DNA from: an uncultured Bacilli bacterium
Lineage (GTDB): Bacteria > Bacillota_I > Bacilli_A > ML615J-28 > CAG-313
DNA: 20,663 nucleotides
Assembly: GCA_934098295.1 (NCBI GenBank)
Contig: CAKONV010000024.1
Location: 1-20,663, forward strand
Direction: 5' to 3'
Part shown: in pieces, positions 7,584-15,994 of the stretch
Layout: each line of letters opens with the position of its first letter
How positions within the stretch are numbered: the stretch's first letter is position 1
The notes under the pieces: model-generated
What the model saw: the letters and a program-made list of their open reading frames with translations, nothing else
The model's database searches: none
Told to the model about the DNA's origin: nothing
Position numbers and translations under genes: made by a program

Positions 7584-7922
7584 ATGAGAATAAATTTTAA
7601 CAATGTAGAATGTGAAGAAGTTACAAATATGCGCAATGGAGAAGGTAAGGTAACATTAAGAAAAATCAAGGAATTACCAAGTAACATTAAAATGTATGCT
7701 TTAATTACAATTCACCCCTTTTCTTCAATCGGTCTTCATTATCACACTGATGATGCCGAATCAATTTATGTATTAAACGGAAGTGCCATTCTTATAGATG
7801 ATGATAAAAAAGAAAAATTGACTAAGGGTGATATGCATATTTGTTATAAAAATCATAAACATAGTATAATTAATAATACTGAAGAAGATTTAGAAATAAT
7901 TGCCGTTGTAACAAAAGGATAA
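7584..7922 (+). CDS. Small single-domain cupin protein
   Basis: This 112-residue protein is one conserved beta-barrel cupin domain. Cupin motif 1 is GLHYHTDDAESIYVLNG, giving metal ligands H52, H54 and E59. Motif 2 is KGDMHICYKNHKHSIINN, with H91 or H93 as the fourth ligand. Such small cupins bind a metal and act as enzymes or ligand sensors; the substrate cannot be told. It is the first gene of an operon with two peptidases (7-base gap to the next). The nearest ribosome site (AAAGGA, ending near 7569) is 14 bases from the ATG, longer than usual, but no better start is present and the homologous core begins soon after. Confidence 0.85.
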   Translation: MRINFNNVECEEVTNMRNGEGKVTLRKIKELPSNIKMYALITIHPFSSIGLHYHTDDAESIYVLNGSAILIDDDKKEKLTKGDMHICYKNHKHSIINNTEEDLEIIAVVTKG

Positions 7923-7929
7923 ACTAATT

Positions 7930-9153
7930 ATGAATATAGATTTATATAAGACTTTAAAAGAATTTGAATATACAAGAACTTCTGGCAGCAAAGAAGAATT
8001 ACAAACAGCTAATAAAATAAGAGAAAAAATTTCTGGAGAAAGTAGTCTTCAAGAATTTAAGGTAAGTATATTTGATAGTAGGGACGTTATTTTAAAATCA
8101 GATGATAAAGAATACGAAGTATCAGCCATTAATGCCAGTGGTAGCAATGTGGATATTAAAGCCCCTTTTTACTATATGGAAACTACTCTTGATATTGACA
8201 AAAAAGAATTAAATAAAAAAATTGTCCTAATCAATGGTTTAATAACTAAAGATATATATGAAAAATTAATTAAGAATTCAGCTTCAGCATTTATTTCCTT
8301 TTCGGGAGATATAATTGATGATCCATCATTAACAGATTTAGAAATAAAAGAATTAAGAGAACCTTTACGAAGACTAGGCGTTATCCCTGGAGTTCATATG
8401 AGAGCTAAAACAGCCATGGAATTAGTTAGGGATAATCCTCAAACTCTAAAATTATCCTTTAAACAAACAACAAAGGAAGTAATATCAAATAATATTATTG
8501 CAGAAATCAAAGGAAACACCTTTAGTAATGAAGTTATCGTAATAACAGCTCATTATGATTCAGTAATGTATAGTAAAGGTGTATATGATAATGCTAGCGG
8601 TAGTGTATTAATACTAAAGTTATATAATTATTTCTTGGCTAATCCTCCTAAAAGAACTGTTCGTTTTATTTGGTGTGGATCTGAAGAAAGAGGATTGTTG
8701 GGGTCAAAAGCCTATGTAAATAGTTTAACAGAAGAAGAATTAGATAAAATAATTCTAAATATAAATGTTGATGTAGCTGGTAGTATATTAGGAATAGATG
8801 AATGTATCGTAACTGCTGAAGATAAATTAGCAAATTATTTAGAATATATCAGTAAAGAAGAAGGATTAATTGTTAAAGTAGTTCAAGATATATATTCTAG
8901 CGACTCCATTCCTTTTGCCGATAAAAAAATACCAGCAATTAATTTATGTCGTTTTGGTGTAAGAGGAACTGCTCATATTCATACGAGATATGATAACATG
9001 TCATTTATATCAGAAAAATCACTTAATAATACTTATAAAATATTAGAACATATATCTAATAGATTAATAAACGCTTATTCTTTCCCAGTAAAAAAAGAAA
9101 TAAGCGAAGAAATTACTAAAAAAATTGACCAATATTTATATAAAAATAGATAA
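7930..9153 (+). CDS. M28-family zinc aminopeptidase
   Basis: This encodes 407 residues. The C-terminal catalytic domain shows the M28 co-catalytic zinc pattern: H208-x-D210 (AHYDS), D220 (YDNASG), catalytic E252 with E253 (SEERGLLGS), D281 (NVDVAG) and H351 (HIHTRYDN). An N-terminal part interrupted by a PA-like region (about 60-180) precedes it. No signal peptide is visible, so it is cytoplasmic. It would release amino acids from short peptides. The AAAGGA site overlaps the end of the cupin gene, 10 bases before the ATG, and the next gene is another metallopeptidase, suggesting a peptide-use operon. The family is certain; the exact specificity is not. Confidence 0.92.
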   Translation: MNIDLYKTLKEFEYTRTSGSKEELQTANKIREKISGESSLQEFKVSIFDSRDVILKSDDKEYEVSAINASGSNVDIKAPFYYMETTLDIDKKELNKKIVLINGLITKDIYEKLIKNSASAFISFSGDIIDDPSLTDLEIKELREPLRRLGVIPGVHMRAKTAMELVRDNPQTLKLSFKQTTKEVISNNIIAEIKGNTFSNEVIVITAHYDSVMYSKGVYDNASGSVLILKLYNYFLANPPKRTVRFIWCGSEERGLLGSKAYVNSLTEEELDKIILNINVDVAGSILGIDECIVTAEDKLANYLEYISKEEGLIVKVVQDIYSSDSIPFADKKIPAINLCRFGVRGTAHIHTRYDNMSFISEKSLNNTYKILEHISNRLINAYSFPVKKEISEEITKKIDQYLYKNR

Positions 9154-9167
9154 GGAGAAAAATAAAA

Positions 9168-10202
9168 ATGGAAAACAAAGAATTATTAGAAATGTTACTT
9201 TCTACGCCATCACCATCTGGATATGAATTAAACATGCAAAAAAAATTAATTGAGTATATGAAAGATGTAGATGAAGAAGTAATAACAAGTGAAAACTATA
9301 ACGTTGTTCATGTTTTAAACCCCAATGCCAAGACAAAAATTCTTTTTTCTGCCCATATTGATGAAATTGGTGTGGTAATCAACAAAATTAACGATAATGG
9401 TATTTGTGAAGTTGAACCCATTGGTGGGGCTAGAGCCTACATGTATGCCGGTCAACATGTTTATGTATTAACAAAAAATGGTAAAGTACCAGGTGTATTT
9501 GGGTATTTACCACATATGGATAAAGGAATAACTGTAGCTGATTTAAGACTTGACTTAGGCGTAAGTTCAAGAGAAGAAGCTTTAAAAATAGTAAACATAG
9601 GTGATCCTATTACTCATCAAATGTGTTATAGTTACTTAAGCAATAATCGTCTTGCAGCTAAAGCCTTAGATGATAAAATCGCTGTATATATATTTTTATC
9701 ATTAATGAAAAGATTAAAAGGAAAAACTGACCTCGGCATATATGTTTCTACATCAGTTGGTGAAGAAACTACTTGTAGAGGCGTGGAAGTAGCTGTAAAA
9801 ACAGTTAAACCTAATGCGGTAGTTTGTGCTGATGTAACTTATGCTGCGGACTTAAATTACAGAGAAAATCTTCATGGAGAAATAGCACTTGGAAAAGGAC
9901 CAGTATTAACAGAAGGCTCATTAATGAATAAAAAACTTGATCAACTATTTATTAATGCTGCTAAAGATTTAGAAATTAACACACAAAGGGAAGTAGCACC
10001 AGGAAGAACATATACAGATTCAGATTATTCTTATTATCAAGGATTATCCACTCCTACTTACCTTGTAAGCATACCTTTAAGATATATGCATTCATCAGTA
10101 GAAGTATGTGATTTACAAGATATTAAACAAATAATAGATTTAATGGAAAAGTTTGTTTTAAACTTTAATCCTAATACATCTTTCAATCCTTTTGATGAAT
10201 AA
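9168..10202 (+). CDS. M42-family aminopeptidase (glutamyl aminopeptidase/PepA-FrvX type)
   Basis: This 344-residue protein is of normal M42 length. Metal and catalytic residues are all visible: H63-x-D65 (SAHIDEIG), the bridging Asp in KALDDK (D168), E199/E200 in VGEETTCRG, D222 (VCADVTYAAD) and H308 (RYMHSSVEV). M42 enzymes form large tetrahedral twelve-subunit particles in the cytoplasm and trim N-terminal residues from peptides. An AAGGAG site lies before the ATG, 14 bases after the M28 stop codon, so the two peptidases are co-transcribed with the cupin. A strong hairpin terminator follows. Confidence 0.94.
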   Translation: MENKELLEMLLSTPSPSGYELNMQKKLIEYMKDVDEEVITSENYNVVHVLNPNAKTKILFSAHIDEIGVVINKINDNGICEVEPIGGARAYMYAGQHVYVLTKNGKVPGVFGYLPHMDKGITVADLRLDLGVSSREEALKIVNIGDPITHQMCYSYLSNNRLAAKALDDKIAVYIFLSLMKRLKGKTDLGIYVSTSVGEETTCRGVEVAVKTVKPNAVVCADVTYAADLNYRENLHGEIALGKGPVLTEGSLMNKKLDQLFINAAKDLEINTQREVAPGRTYTDSDYSYYQGLSTPTYLVSIPLRYMHSSVEVCDLQDIKQIIDLMEKFVLNFNPNTSFNPFDE

Positions 10203-10208
10203 AAAAAT

Positions 10209-10257
10209 AAATATGTTATAGATTAAAAAAATTCAAATCTATAACATATTTTTTTAA
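10209..10257 (+). terminator. Terminator of the peptidase operon
   Basis: AATATGTTATAGATT (10210-10224) pairs with AATCTATAACATATT (10236-10250) and is followed by an unbroken T-run to 10255. The tmRNA promoter begins a few bases later. Confidence 0.88.
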
Positions 10258-10261
10258 CATT

Positions 10262-10270
10262 TGGTATAAT
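10262..10270 (+). promoter_or_regulatory. tmRNA promoter (extended -10)
   Basis: TGGTATAAT at 10262-10270 is an extended -10 box, 12 bases before the mature tmRNA 5' end. No good -35 box is present; that position falls inside the upstream terminator stem. Confidence 0.6.
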
Positions 10271-10282
10271 ATAAGTGTAAAT

Positions 10283-10657
10283 GGGCTAGTATTTTGGTTT
10301 TGACAGATTACTTGATAAATTTGTAAGCATACCGTGGGTAGGCACGTTAAAACCTGAGGTTTAGAAATAAACGCAAACACAAATTACGCTTTCGCTTGCT
10401 AAGCATTAAAATTTAAGCAAGCCCTCTTAAGAATAGAGGATTATCCCTCTTTTTTTAGCCTATGAAAAAAAGAAGGGAACAGATAGTAGGCTTTGATGAA
10501 TGTAAGTGTTCGCTACATAATTCGAGATTTTAGAACTAGTGATATATATGTTTTGTTCATCCCCATATCTATCATAAACTAAATGAATGAACTAAGTATG
10601 TAGAAAACAATTAGGATGGTAATTTGGACCCGAGTTCGACTCTCGGCTAGTCCACCA
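10283..10657 (+). ncRNA. ssrA: tmRNA (transfer-messenger RNA)
   Basis: The ends form a tRNA-like acceptor stem: GGGCTAG at 10283-10289 pairs with CTAGTCC at 10647-10653, with the hallmark G-U pair at position 3, followed by ACCA encoded in the DNA (10654-10657). A T arm with loop TTCGACT (CCGAG/CTCGG stem) lies just inside. The message part opens at GCA 10373 after AGAAATAAAC and reads A-N-T-N-Y-A-F-A-C, stopping at TAA 10400-10402. A helix (GCTTGCT/AGCAAGC) follows, then pseudoknot-like stems. With SmpB it rescues stalled ribosomes and tags the peptide for proteolysis. The tag is short and ends in FAC rather than the common LAA, which is unusual. The gene call is certain. Confidence 0.97.
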
Positions 10658-10669
10658 AAATAGTAAACT

Positions 10670-10707
10670 AATCTCGATACAATTTTATGTATCGAGATTT
10701 TTTCTTT
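10670..10707 (+). terminator. tmRNA terminator
   Basis: AATCTCGATACA (10670-10681) pairs perfectly with TGTATCGAGATT (10688-10699) around a 6-base loop, followed by TTTTTCTTTTT. It also lies between ssrA and the convergent recombinase gene. Confidence 0.9.
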
Positions 10708-10717
10708 TTGTAATGGT

Positions 10718-11332
10718 TTAAATCTGCACGTTATTTTTTAACAATTTTTTGTCTTTAACTAATCTGAAAAATGTTCCCCTAGATACTCCTATTAGTTGAG
10801 CTGCTACGGTATTAGTTAATTCTCTATTAATATATTTATCTAATATATCATTAGTGTTAGGTGGCAATATAACTTTTGGTCTACCAAACTTAACTCCTTT
10901 TTCTTTTGCAATTCTTATTCCCTCAGCTTGCCTTTGTTTAATATTAATCCTTTCATTTTCAGCTACAAAACTAAGTACTTGCAATACTATATCAGATATA
11001 AATTTACCAACTAGGTTTTTGCCTTCAATTCTCGTATCAAGTAAAGGCATATCAAGTACCCTGATATCAGCACCTATAGTTTTAGTAATCCTAGCCCATT
11101 CTTCAAGTATCATATGATAATTTCTACCAAGACGATCTATTGATTTAACTATCAATAAATCGTCTTTTTTTAGTTTCTTAATTAACTTTTGATATTTAGT
11201 TCTATCAAAATCCTTTCCTGATTCTTTATCAATATAGATATGCCTATCATCTATATCTAAAGCCTTAATTTCTTCATATTGTCTATCAATATTTTGATAT
11301 TTTGTTGATACGCGAATATATGCGTAAATCAT
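10718..11332 (-). CDS. Serine recombinase (resolvase/invertase family)
   Basis: This encodes 204 residues from the ATG at 11332. I chose that start because a perfect GGAGGTG ribosome site lies seven bases before it, within the longer open frame that begins at a TTG at 11350. Residues 1-140 are the catalytic domain: YIRVS with R7 and nucleophile S9, then SIDRLGRN (R67, R70). A long E-helix follows (about 95-130), then GRPK and a C-terminal helix-turn-helix (TNTVAAQLIGVSRGTFFRLVKDKKL). The size is that of small resolvases and DNA invertases, not of large serine integrases. It would catalyse site-specific inversion or resolution. It is convergent with ssrA and has no partner transposase nearby. 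It marks the start of the accessory region. Confidence 0.93.
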   Translation of the reverse strand: MIYAYIRVSTKYQNIDRQYEEIKALDIDDRHIYIDKESGKDFDRTKYQKLIKKLKKDDLLIVKSIDRLGRNYHMILEEWARITKTIGADIRVLDMPLLDTRIEGKNLVGKFISDIVLQVLSFVAENERINIKQRQAEGIRIAKEKGVKFGRPKVILPPNTNDILDKYINRELTNTVAAQLIGVSRGTFFRLVKDKKLLKNNVQI

Positions 11333-11399
11333 GATAATCACCTCCAACAAGTATATAACAAAAAAAGATTAAAATTATCAAGTTATTTGAATAAATAAA

Positions 11400-11441
11400 A
11401 AAGGCATCAAAACGATATATAAATGTATACGTTTTGATACC
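11400..11441 (-). terminator. Hairpin with minus-strand T-run
   Basis: ATCAAAACG and CGTTTTGAT form the stem, flanked by near-complementary GGC and ACC ends, with weak extra pairing in the loop. On the minus strand the hairpin runs into TTTTTTATTT, as a terminator would. It would stop transcription arriving from the right before it enters the recombinase gene. A recombinase-site role is also possible. Confidence 0.5.
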
Positions 11442-11475
11442 ATTAACTTTTTACTACATTATATCAACTTTTTAT

Positions 11476-11494
11476 TAATATTGCAAAAATATTA
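11476..11494. promoter_or_regulatory. 19-bp palindrome upstream of the restriction-methylation gene
   Basis: TAATATT, GCAAA, AATATTA is a perfect 7-bp inverted repeat with a 5-base spacer, about 100 bases before the start. It could be an operator for a divergent regulator or chance in AT-rich DNA. No clear promoter can be assigned in this 260-bp gap. Confidence 0.3.
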
Positions 11495-11592
11495 CAAAAA
11501 CTCTCTAAAATTTCTTATTTTTTTTCAAATATTAAAACTCTAATAAACCATAGTATTTGTTACCTAGCAAAATATAAGAAAGGTTTTAGTTT

Positions 11593-14500
11593 TTGACAAT
11601 GGAGTATATAGGATCAAAGGCCTTTGAAAATGAGGTCTATAAAAATTGCCTTTTAGAAATGGTTAATGGAGATATATTTTCAACATGTAAATCTGAGGAA
11701 GATATTAGAAAAAAATTTGAAGCAGAAACTAATAGAATTTTACAATTAATAGGCGCACTACCCAAAAATGAATATATTTCTTTTTCTAGTGAGGTTGCGA
11801 CTGAGAACGGAAGGAGAATTGATAGCAAATACAAAAACATCATTATAGAATATAAAAAATATAAGAGATTAAATAACATAAGTGATCATAAAGATGCAAT
11901 TAGGCAACTCAAAGATTACCTTAATGATTTTCAATTTGAAGGTAAGTCAGTTTATGGAATTTTATTTGATGGTTACACGATGGAAATATATCATAAAGAT
12001 GAGCATGGTGTTTTTTCAATTCCAAATAACTCTTTAAACGGAATGATATCTACCAAAAGCCTCGATTATTATTTTAAAACTGCTTTTTTAAGAAATAAAA
12101 AGGAAATTGATTCATTCTGTCTTAGAGAGGACTTTCAAATAAATTCCCCTACAATAAGGGAAACGTTTAGATTAATTTACAAAACAATTCAAAGTAGAAC
12201 AAATACTAGAACAACCCTGATGCTAAATGAATGGGAAAAAATGTTTAGGTTATCAGAAAATGATTCTTCAAGAGGAGTGGCAACTCATCCTGATATCTTA
12301 GAGAGAAGAAGAGTGTTAGCGGAACTAGCAGGAGTTCCTGTTGATTCATCAGAAAAGGAATACATGGCCATTTTCTCACTCCATACCTTGTTTTCCATAA
12401 TATTAAAACTGTTACTTTGCAAATCAGTTAATGAATTTAAGGATATTTTTAATGGTGAAAAAATTGAATTCATTTGTCTAAAAGGGGTTAATAAAGTTAA
12501 AAATTTTTTTGTTTCTCTTGAAAACGGTACACTTCTTAAGAAAGCAGGATTAGTTAATATGCTTGAAGGTGACTTTTTCTCTTGGTATACAAAAGAAGAA
12601 TCGCTTTGGAATGAAGAGTTTTTGATAAAAATGAACGCTATAATAAGTACAATAGCCGAATATGAAGAAATCAGAATAAAAAATTATAGTTTTATGCAAG
12701 ATTTGTTTAGAGAATTATATGAAGCTTTTATTCCACATATAATTAGACACTGTTTTGGTGAATATTATACACCTTATTGGTTGGCCGAGAATGTTATGCT
12801 TGAATCAACTGATGGAAAAGATGTTTTTTGCTCGGTAATGGATCCGTGTTGTGGCTCTGGTACCTTTTTAATTTCTGCAATTAATAGAAGAATTGAAGCA
12901 ATAAATAAAAACGATAAATATGAAAGAAAAATTGATTTTGACATTTTAACAAAAGGAATTTATGGGATAGATTTGAATCCTCTTGCAGTATTAATGGCGA
13001 GAATTAATATTTTTATTAATGTTGCTCCATATATTAATGATTACTTATCAATAGAAATTCCAATTTATAATGGTGATTCAACGTATTCTCCAACTATAGA
13101 ATTGATTGATGAAGTTAGAATGCTTTCTTATAGTTTAAATACGACAATTATGGGAGATCAAACATTTGATATTACTTTGCCTTATGATTTTGTAAATTCA
13201 CGTTCTTTTATTTCTGTTATTGATAAATTAGAGGAATATATATTAATTAAGAATGAGGAAAAAGCTAAAAATTATCTAATTTCGGAAATTAAAAAATTAG
13301 TAAATTTATCTTTAAAATTAGAAAGTATAATCAAATCAGAAGTAGAAAAGTTAATTGATCTAGAAAAGAGAGAGCTTAATGGAATATGGCTGAGAATATT
13401 TGCCAATTATTTGAAAACAGGCGTTTTGCCAAAAATTGATTGCATTATTGGAAATCCTCCTTGGGTAAGATGGAATGTTCTACCTGAAAACTACCGTTTA
13501 ACCGTAAAAAGCAAATGTAAACTAGATGGACTATTTAGTGATGACACAAATAGTGGGGGGGTTGACTTAAACATATGTGCTTTAATAGCAAATAAATGCT
13601 GTGAAAAATGGCTTAGTAATGACGGGCGTTTATCTTTTTTGATGCCACAAAGTTTATTAGTAAATAAATCATTTGAAGGATTTAGAAGATTTGAAATTGA
13701 ATTTGATAGCATTAAAAGAACTTGCTATTTTGAATCCATCACAAATTGGACTAAAGCAGGAAATCCATTCGGTGATGTTCAAGAATCGTTTTGTACTTAT
13801 CATATTTCTTTTAAAAAACAAGATTATTTAAAAGGCATAGTGGAAAAATATTATGTTAAAAATAATCGCGAAAAATTGAGAAACAATTCTTCATGGTTTG
13901 AGGTTCGAAATAATTTTGATATTGAAAATAGAGTTCTTTGTGTATTTTCTACAGTTAACAACAATAATTTTACATCTCTTGAAAATGTTGAACTAAAAGA
14001 AAGAATTTGCAAAATCGTTGGTGAGAATGAATATAATTTTAGAAAAGGAGTTGATGCACAGGCTCCAATGAGATTGACATTTAAAAGGAACATTAATGAG
14101 ACTGAAGCAGAATTTTATACTTGGAAAAAGGATGGTTTCAGACTAAGACGAACTAATAATACTGTTATTTTAGAAACAAAATTTATTAAGCCTTTCATTT
14201 CTGCACCGATGATTGAAAGAAATCAAATAAATTGGAATGGGGATTATGTTATTTGCGTTTATAAGGAAACAAAAATACCTGTTTCAATGGATGTTTTAAG
14301 AAGAGAAGCACCAAAGACTGCAACATATTTATCTCAAAACGAATTAGAGTTATCTAATAGAAGTAGTTATAACCAAAGAATTCAAAATAACAGAGAGTAT
14401 TATGCGCTCTTACGTATGGGCGAGTATTCTTTCTTTGAAGATTTTGTTGTTATTAGAGATAATTCAAAATTTGTTAGTTGCCATGTTGGAAAAATAAAGA

Positions 14501-14817
14501 CAAATTGGAATACATTAGTAACACCAATTTTTGATGGTCACGTTTCTTATATTTCAGAGAAAGTGCGAGGTAAGAATGAAGGTATCACATTTGATGAAGC
14601 AGAATATATTAATGCAATACTTAATATGAATATTTGCGAACTTTATATAATTAATTCTGTTTCTTTAAGGAGCATTGGAACAAGATTTAATATTAGAATT
14701 CCGAAATATCAAGCAACTCCTCCGTTTAAAACATTTCTTGAAAAACATAAAATTGATCCAAATTCAACATTGGTTACTGAAAAAGCTTATTTTGAATTAT
14801 TAGAATCTAATAATTAA
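11593..14817 (+). CDS. Type IIG-like restriction endonuclease-methyltransferase, single polypeptide
   Basis: This encodes 1074 residues. The N-terminus has a likely PD-(D/E)xK nuclease centre: D77 in GRRIDSKYK, then E86-Y-K88 in IIIEYKKYK. The middle is an N6-adenine methyltransferase: GEYYTPYWLA, the AdoMet motif DPCCGSGTFL (D417), YGIDLNPLAVLMARIN, and catalytic NPPW at 621-624. The remaining 450 residues would hold the target-recognition domain. This order (nuclease, methyltransferase, specificity) is that of Type IIG enzymes, which cut and protect DNA with one protein. No helicase, specificity subunit or other defence gene adjoins it. A TTG at 11593 is nine bases after AAGAAAGG; the ATG at 11599 is 15 bases away, so TTG may be the true start. 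It defends against foreign DNA. Confidence 0.88.
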   Translation: MTMEYIGSKAFENEVYKNCLLEMVNGDIFSTCKSEEDIRKKFEAETNRILQLIGALPKNEYISFSSEVATENGRRIDSKYKNIIIEYKKYKRLNNISDHKDAIRQLKDYLNDFQFEGKSVYGILFDGYTMEIYHKDEHGVFSIPNNSLNGMISTKSLDYYFKTAFLRNKKEIDSFCLREDFQINSPTIRETFRLIYKTIQSRTNTRTTLMLNEWEKMFRLSENDSSRGVATHPDILERRRVLAELAGVPVDSSEKEYMAIFSLHTLFSIILKLLLCKSVNEFKDIFNGEKIEFICLKGVNKVKNFFVSLENGTLLKKAGLVNMLEGDFFSWYTKEESLWNEEFLIKMNAIISTIAEYEEIRIKNYSFMQDLFRELYEAFIPHIIRHCFGEYYTPYWLAENVMLESTDGKDVFCSVMDPCCGSGTFLISAINRRIEAINKNDKYERKIDFDILTKGIYGIDLNPLAVLMARINIFINVAPYINDYLSIEIPIYNGDSTYSPTIELIDEVRMLSYSLNTTIMGDQTFDITLPYDFVNSRSFISVIDKLEEYILIKNEEKAKNYLISEIKKLVNLSLKLESIIKSEVEKLIDLEKRELNGIWLRIFANYLKTGVLPKIDCIIGNPPWVRWNVLPENYRLTVKSKCKLDGLFSDDTNSGGVDLNICALIANKCCEKWLSNDGRLSFLMPQSLLVNKSFEGFRRFEIEFDSIKRTCYFESITNWTKAGNPFGDVQESFCTYHISFKKQDYLKGIVEKYYVKNNREKLRNNSSWFEVRNNFDIENRVLCVFSTVNNNNFTSLENVELKERICKIVGENEYNFRKGVDAQAPMRLTFKRNINETEAEFYTWKKDGFRLRRTNNTVILETKFIKPFISAPMIERNQINWNGDYVICVYKETKIPVSMDVLRREAPKTATYLSQNELELSNRSSYNQRIQNNREYYALLRMGEYSFFEDFVVIRDNSKFVSCHVGKIKTNWNTLVTPIFDGHVSYISEKVRGKNEGITFDEAEYINAILNMNICELYIINSVSLRSIGTRFNIRIPKYQATPPFKTFLEKHKIDPNSTLVTEKAYFELLESNN

Positions 14818-14895
14818 TTAAAATAAATAAACAAAAGAACATTCAACATTTTTAAGCCTTTTTAATCGTTAATAGGGTATGCAATTAGAAACAAT

Positions 14896-14927
14896 GGTTT
14901 GATACAAATGTTATCAAACCTTTTTTT
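14896..14927 (+). terminator. Terminator after the restriction-methylation gene; palindrome copy 1
   Basis: GGTTTGATA (14896-14904) pairs with TATCAAACC (14912-14920) around a 7-base loop, then TTTTTTT. The 25-bp hairpin recurs at 18676-18700 in reverse orientation with one mismatch. Confidence 0.8.
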
Positions 14928-14967
14928 GACGTATGTATAATTATCCTTATCACCAATAAAATTTTTT

Positions 14968-15089
14968 AATTATTGAAAATATAAATATATTTTGTAACTA
15001 TTAAAATTGATGTAATATAAGAGTATGATATTTTATTATTGGGACATTTTCTAAAATTAATTATTAAGACATTATCATAAAATAAACAC
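14968..15089 (+). repeat. Long direct repeat, copy A (partner 20168-20265)
   Basis: The first 73 bases match 20168 onward apart from one inserted A in the partner, and the last 24 match with one mismatch. Copy A carries about 25 extra bases (GGGACATTTTCTAAAAT and flank). These look like a diverged tandem duplication of the AAGACATTATCATAAAAT end segment. The copies are about 5.2 kb apart in the same orientation. It has no ORF and lies just before the KilA-N promoter. Confidence 0.85.
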
Positions 15090-15117
15090 AAAATGGCTTA
15101 TTTTTTAATTTGATTTG

Positions 15118-15134
15118 GTTGATTAATAATCAAC
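15118..15134. promoter_or_regulatory. Perfect 17-bp palindromic operator
   Basis: GTTGATT-AAT-AATCAAC is an exact inverted repeat with a 3-base centre, and it covers the -35 box of the KilA-N promoter. Placement and symmetry suit a dimeric helix-turn-helix repressor. The XRE protein encoded at 15987-16754 is the obvious candidate ligand. Confidence 0.6.
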
Positions 15135-15147
15135 TTTATGGCATAAT
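15119..15147 (+). promoter_or_regulatory. Promoter of the KilA-N/XRE-flavoprotein operon
   Basis: TTGATT at 15119-15124, a 17-base spacer and CATAAT at 15142-15147 preceded by TG (extended -10). The ATG is 23 bases further on, with an AGGAGGT site between. Confidence 0.7.
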
Positions 15148-15169
15148 ATAGGGGCAGGAGGTATAAAAT

Positions 15170-15994
15170 ATGAGTAAAATAATCGTTAAAGATAAAGAAA
15201 TTACTATTACAGGATTTAGTGATGATGATTATGTTAGTCTAACAGATATAGCAAAATTTTTAAATAATGATGATCCAAGATATCCCATTCAAAATTGGAT
15301 GAGATTAAAGGATACTATTGATTATATTGGTTTATGGGAAACGTTAAACAATCCAAATTTTAACCGCGTCGAATTCGACACCTTTAAAAAAGAATATGGA
15401 CGTAATTCTTTTGTTATGACACCATCAAAATGGATAAAATCTACAAATGCAATAGGGATTAAATCAAAAGCAGGAAAATATGGAGGGGGAACATATGCTC
15501 ATAGGGATATAGCTTTAGAATTTGCTTCATGGATTTCTCCTGAAATTAAGTTATATATAATAAAGGAATTTCAAAGATTAAAGTCATTGGAAAATGATAA
15601 ATTAGAATGGCAAGGGCAACGATTAATCGTTAAGTTAAACTACTTAATAAACACTGAGGCGGTAAGTAAATATTTAATAACAATAAACTTAACAACCGAA
15701 CAAAAAAACAAAATTTATGCAAGTGAAGCAGATATATTAAATGTGGCTTTATTTGGCATGACTGCAAAACAGTGGCGTATTACTAATTCAAATAAAGAAG
15801 GTAATATAAGAGATTACGTTTCTGCAATAGAACTAGCAATACTTTCTAATTTGGAATTTTACAATTCAAAACTTATAGAAGAAAATATACCTCCACAAAC
15901 AAGATTAATTATACTAAATAATGAAGCAAACAAAGAAAAAGAATTGTTCAACAGAAATAATGAGAAAGTGTTAAAAATTACAAACAATGAATAA
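15170..15994 (+). CDS. KilA-N domain protein
   Basis: This encodes 274 residues. Residues about 19-136 form a KilA-N domain (YVSLTDIAKFLNNDDP, IQNWMRLKDTIDYIGLWE, FVMTPSKWIKSTNAIGIKS, GKYGGGTYAHRDIALEFASWISPEIKLYIIKEFQRLK), a DNA-binding fold common in phage and plasmid regulators. The remainder (137-274) is helical and not recognised; it includes NVALFGMTAKQWR and a charged tail. An AGGAGGT site sits seven bases before the ATG, the best ribosome site in this region. The gene overlaps the next by eight bases (ATG inside AATGAATAA), so the two are translationally coupled. KilA-N proteins often accompany mobile elements and act as antirepressors or regulators; the role here is unknown. Confidence 0.88.
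   Translation: MSKIIVKDKEITITGFSDDDYVSLTDIAKFLNNDDPRYPIQNWMRLKDTIDYIGLWETLNNPNFNRVEFDTFKKEYGRNSFVMTPSKWIKSTNAIGIKSKAGKYGGGTYAHRDIALEFASWISPEIKLYIIKEFQRLKSLENDKLEWQGQRLIVKLNYLINTEAVSKYLITINLTTEQKNKIYASEADILNVALFGMTAKQWRITNSNKEGNIRDYVSAIELAILSNLEFYNSKLIEENIPPQTRLIILNNEANKEKELFNRNNEKVLKITNNE

Noticed and set aside
10626..10657. Attachment-site duplication of the ssrA 3' end
   Set aside because: I found no second copy of the ssrA 3' end anywhere in the window.
11333..11350. Longer N-terminus of the serine recombinase from TTG
   Set aside because: The GGAGGTG ribosome site is within it, and the family starts with the short MIYAYIRVS form.
11593..14817. BREX PglX or DISARM methylase
   Set aside because: No BREX or DISARM partner genes are present and an N-terminal nuclease-like motif is visible, favouring a stand-alone Type IIG enzyme.
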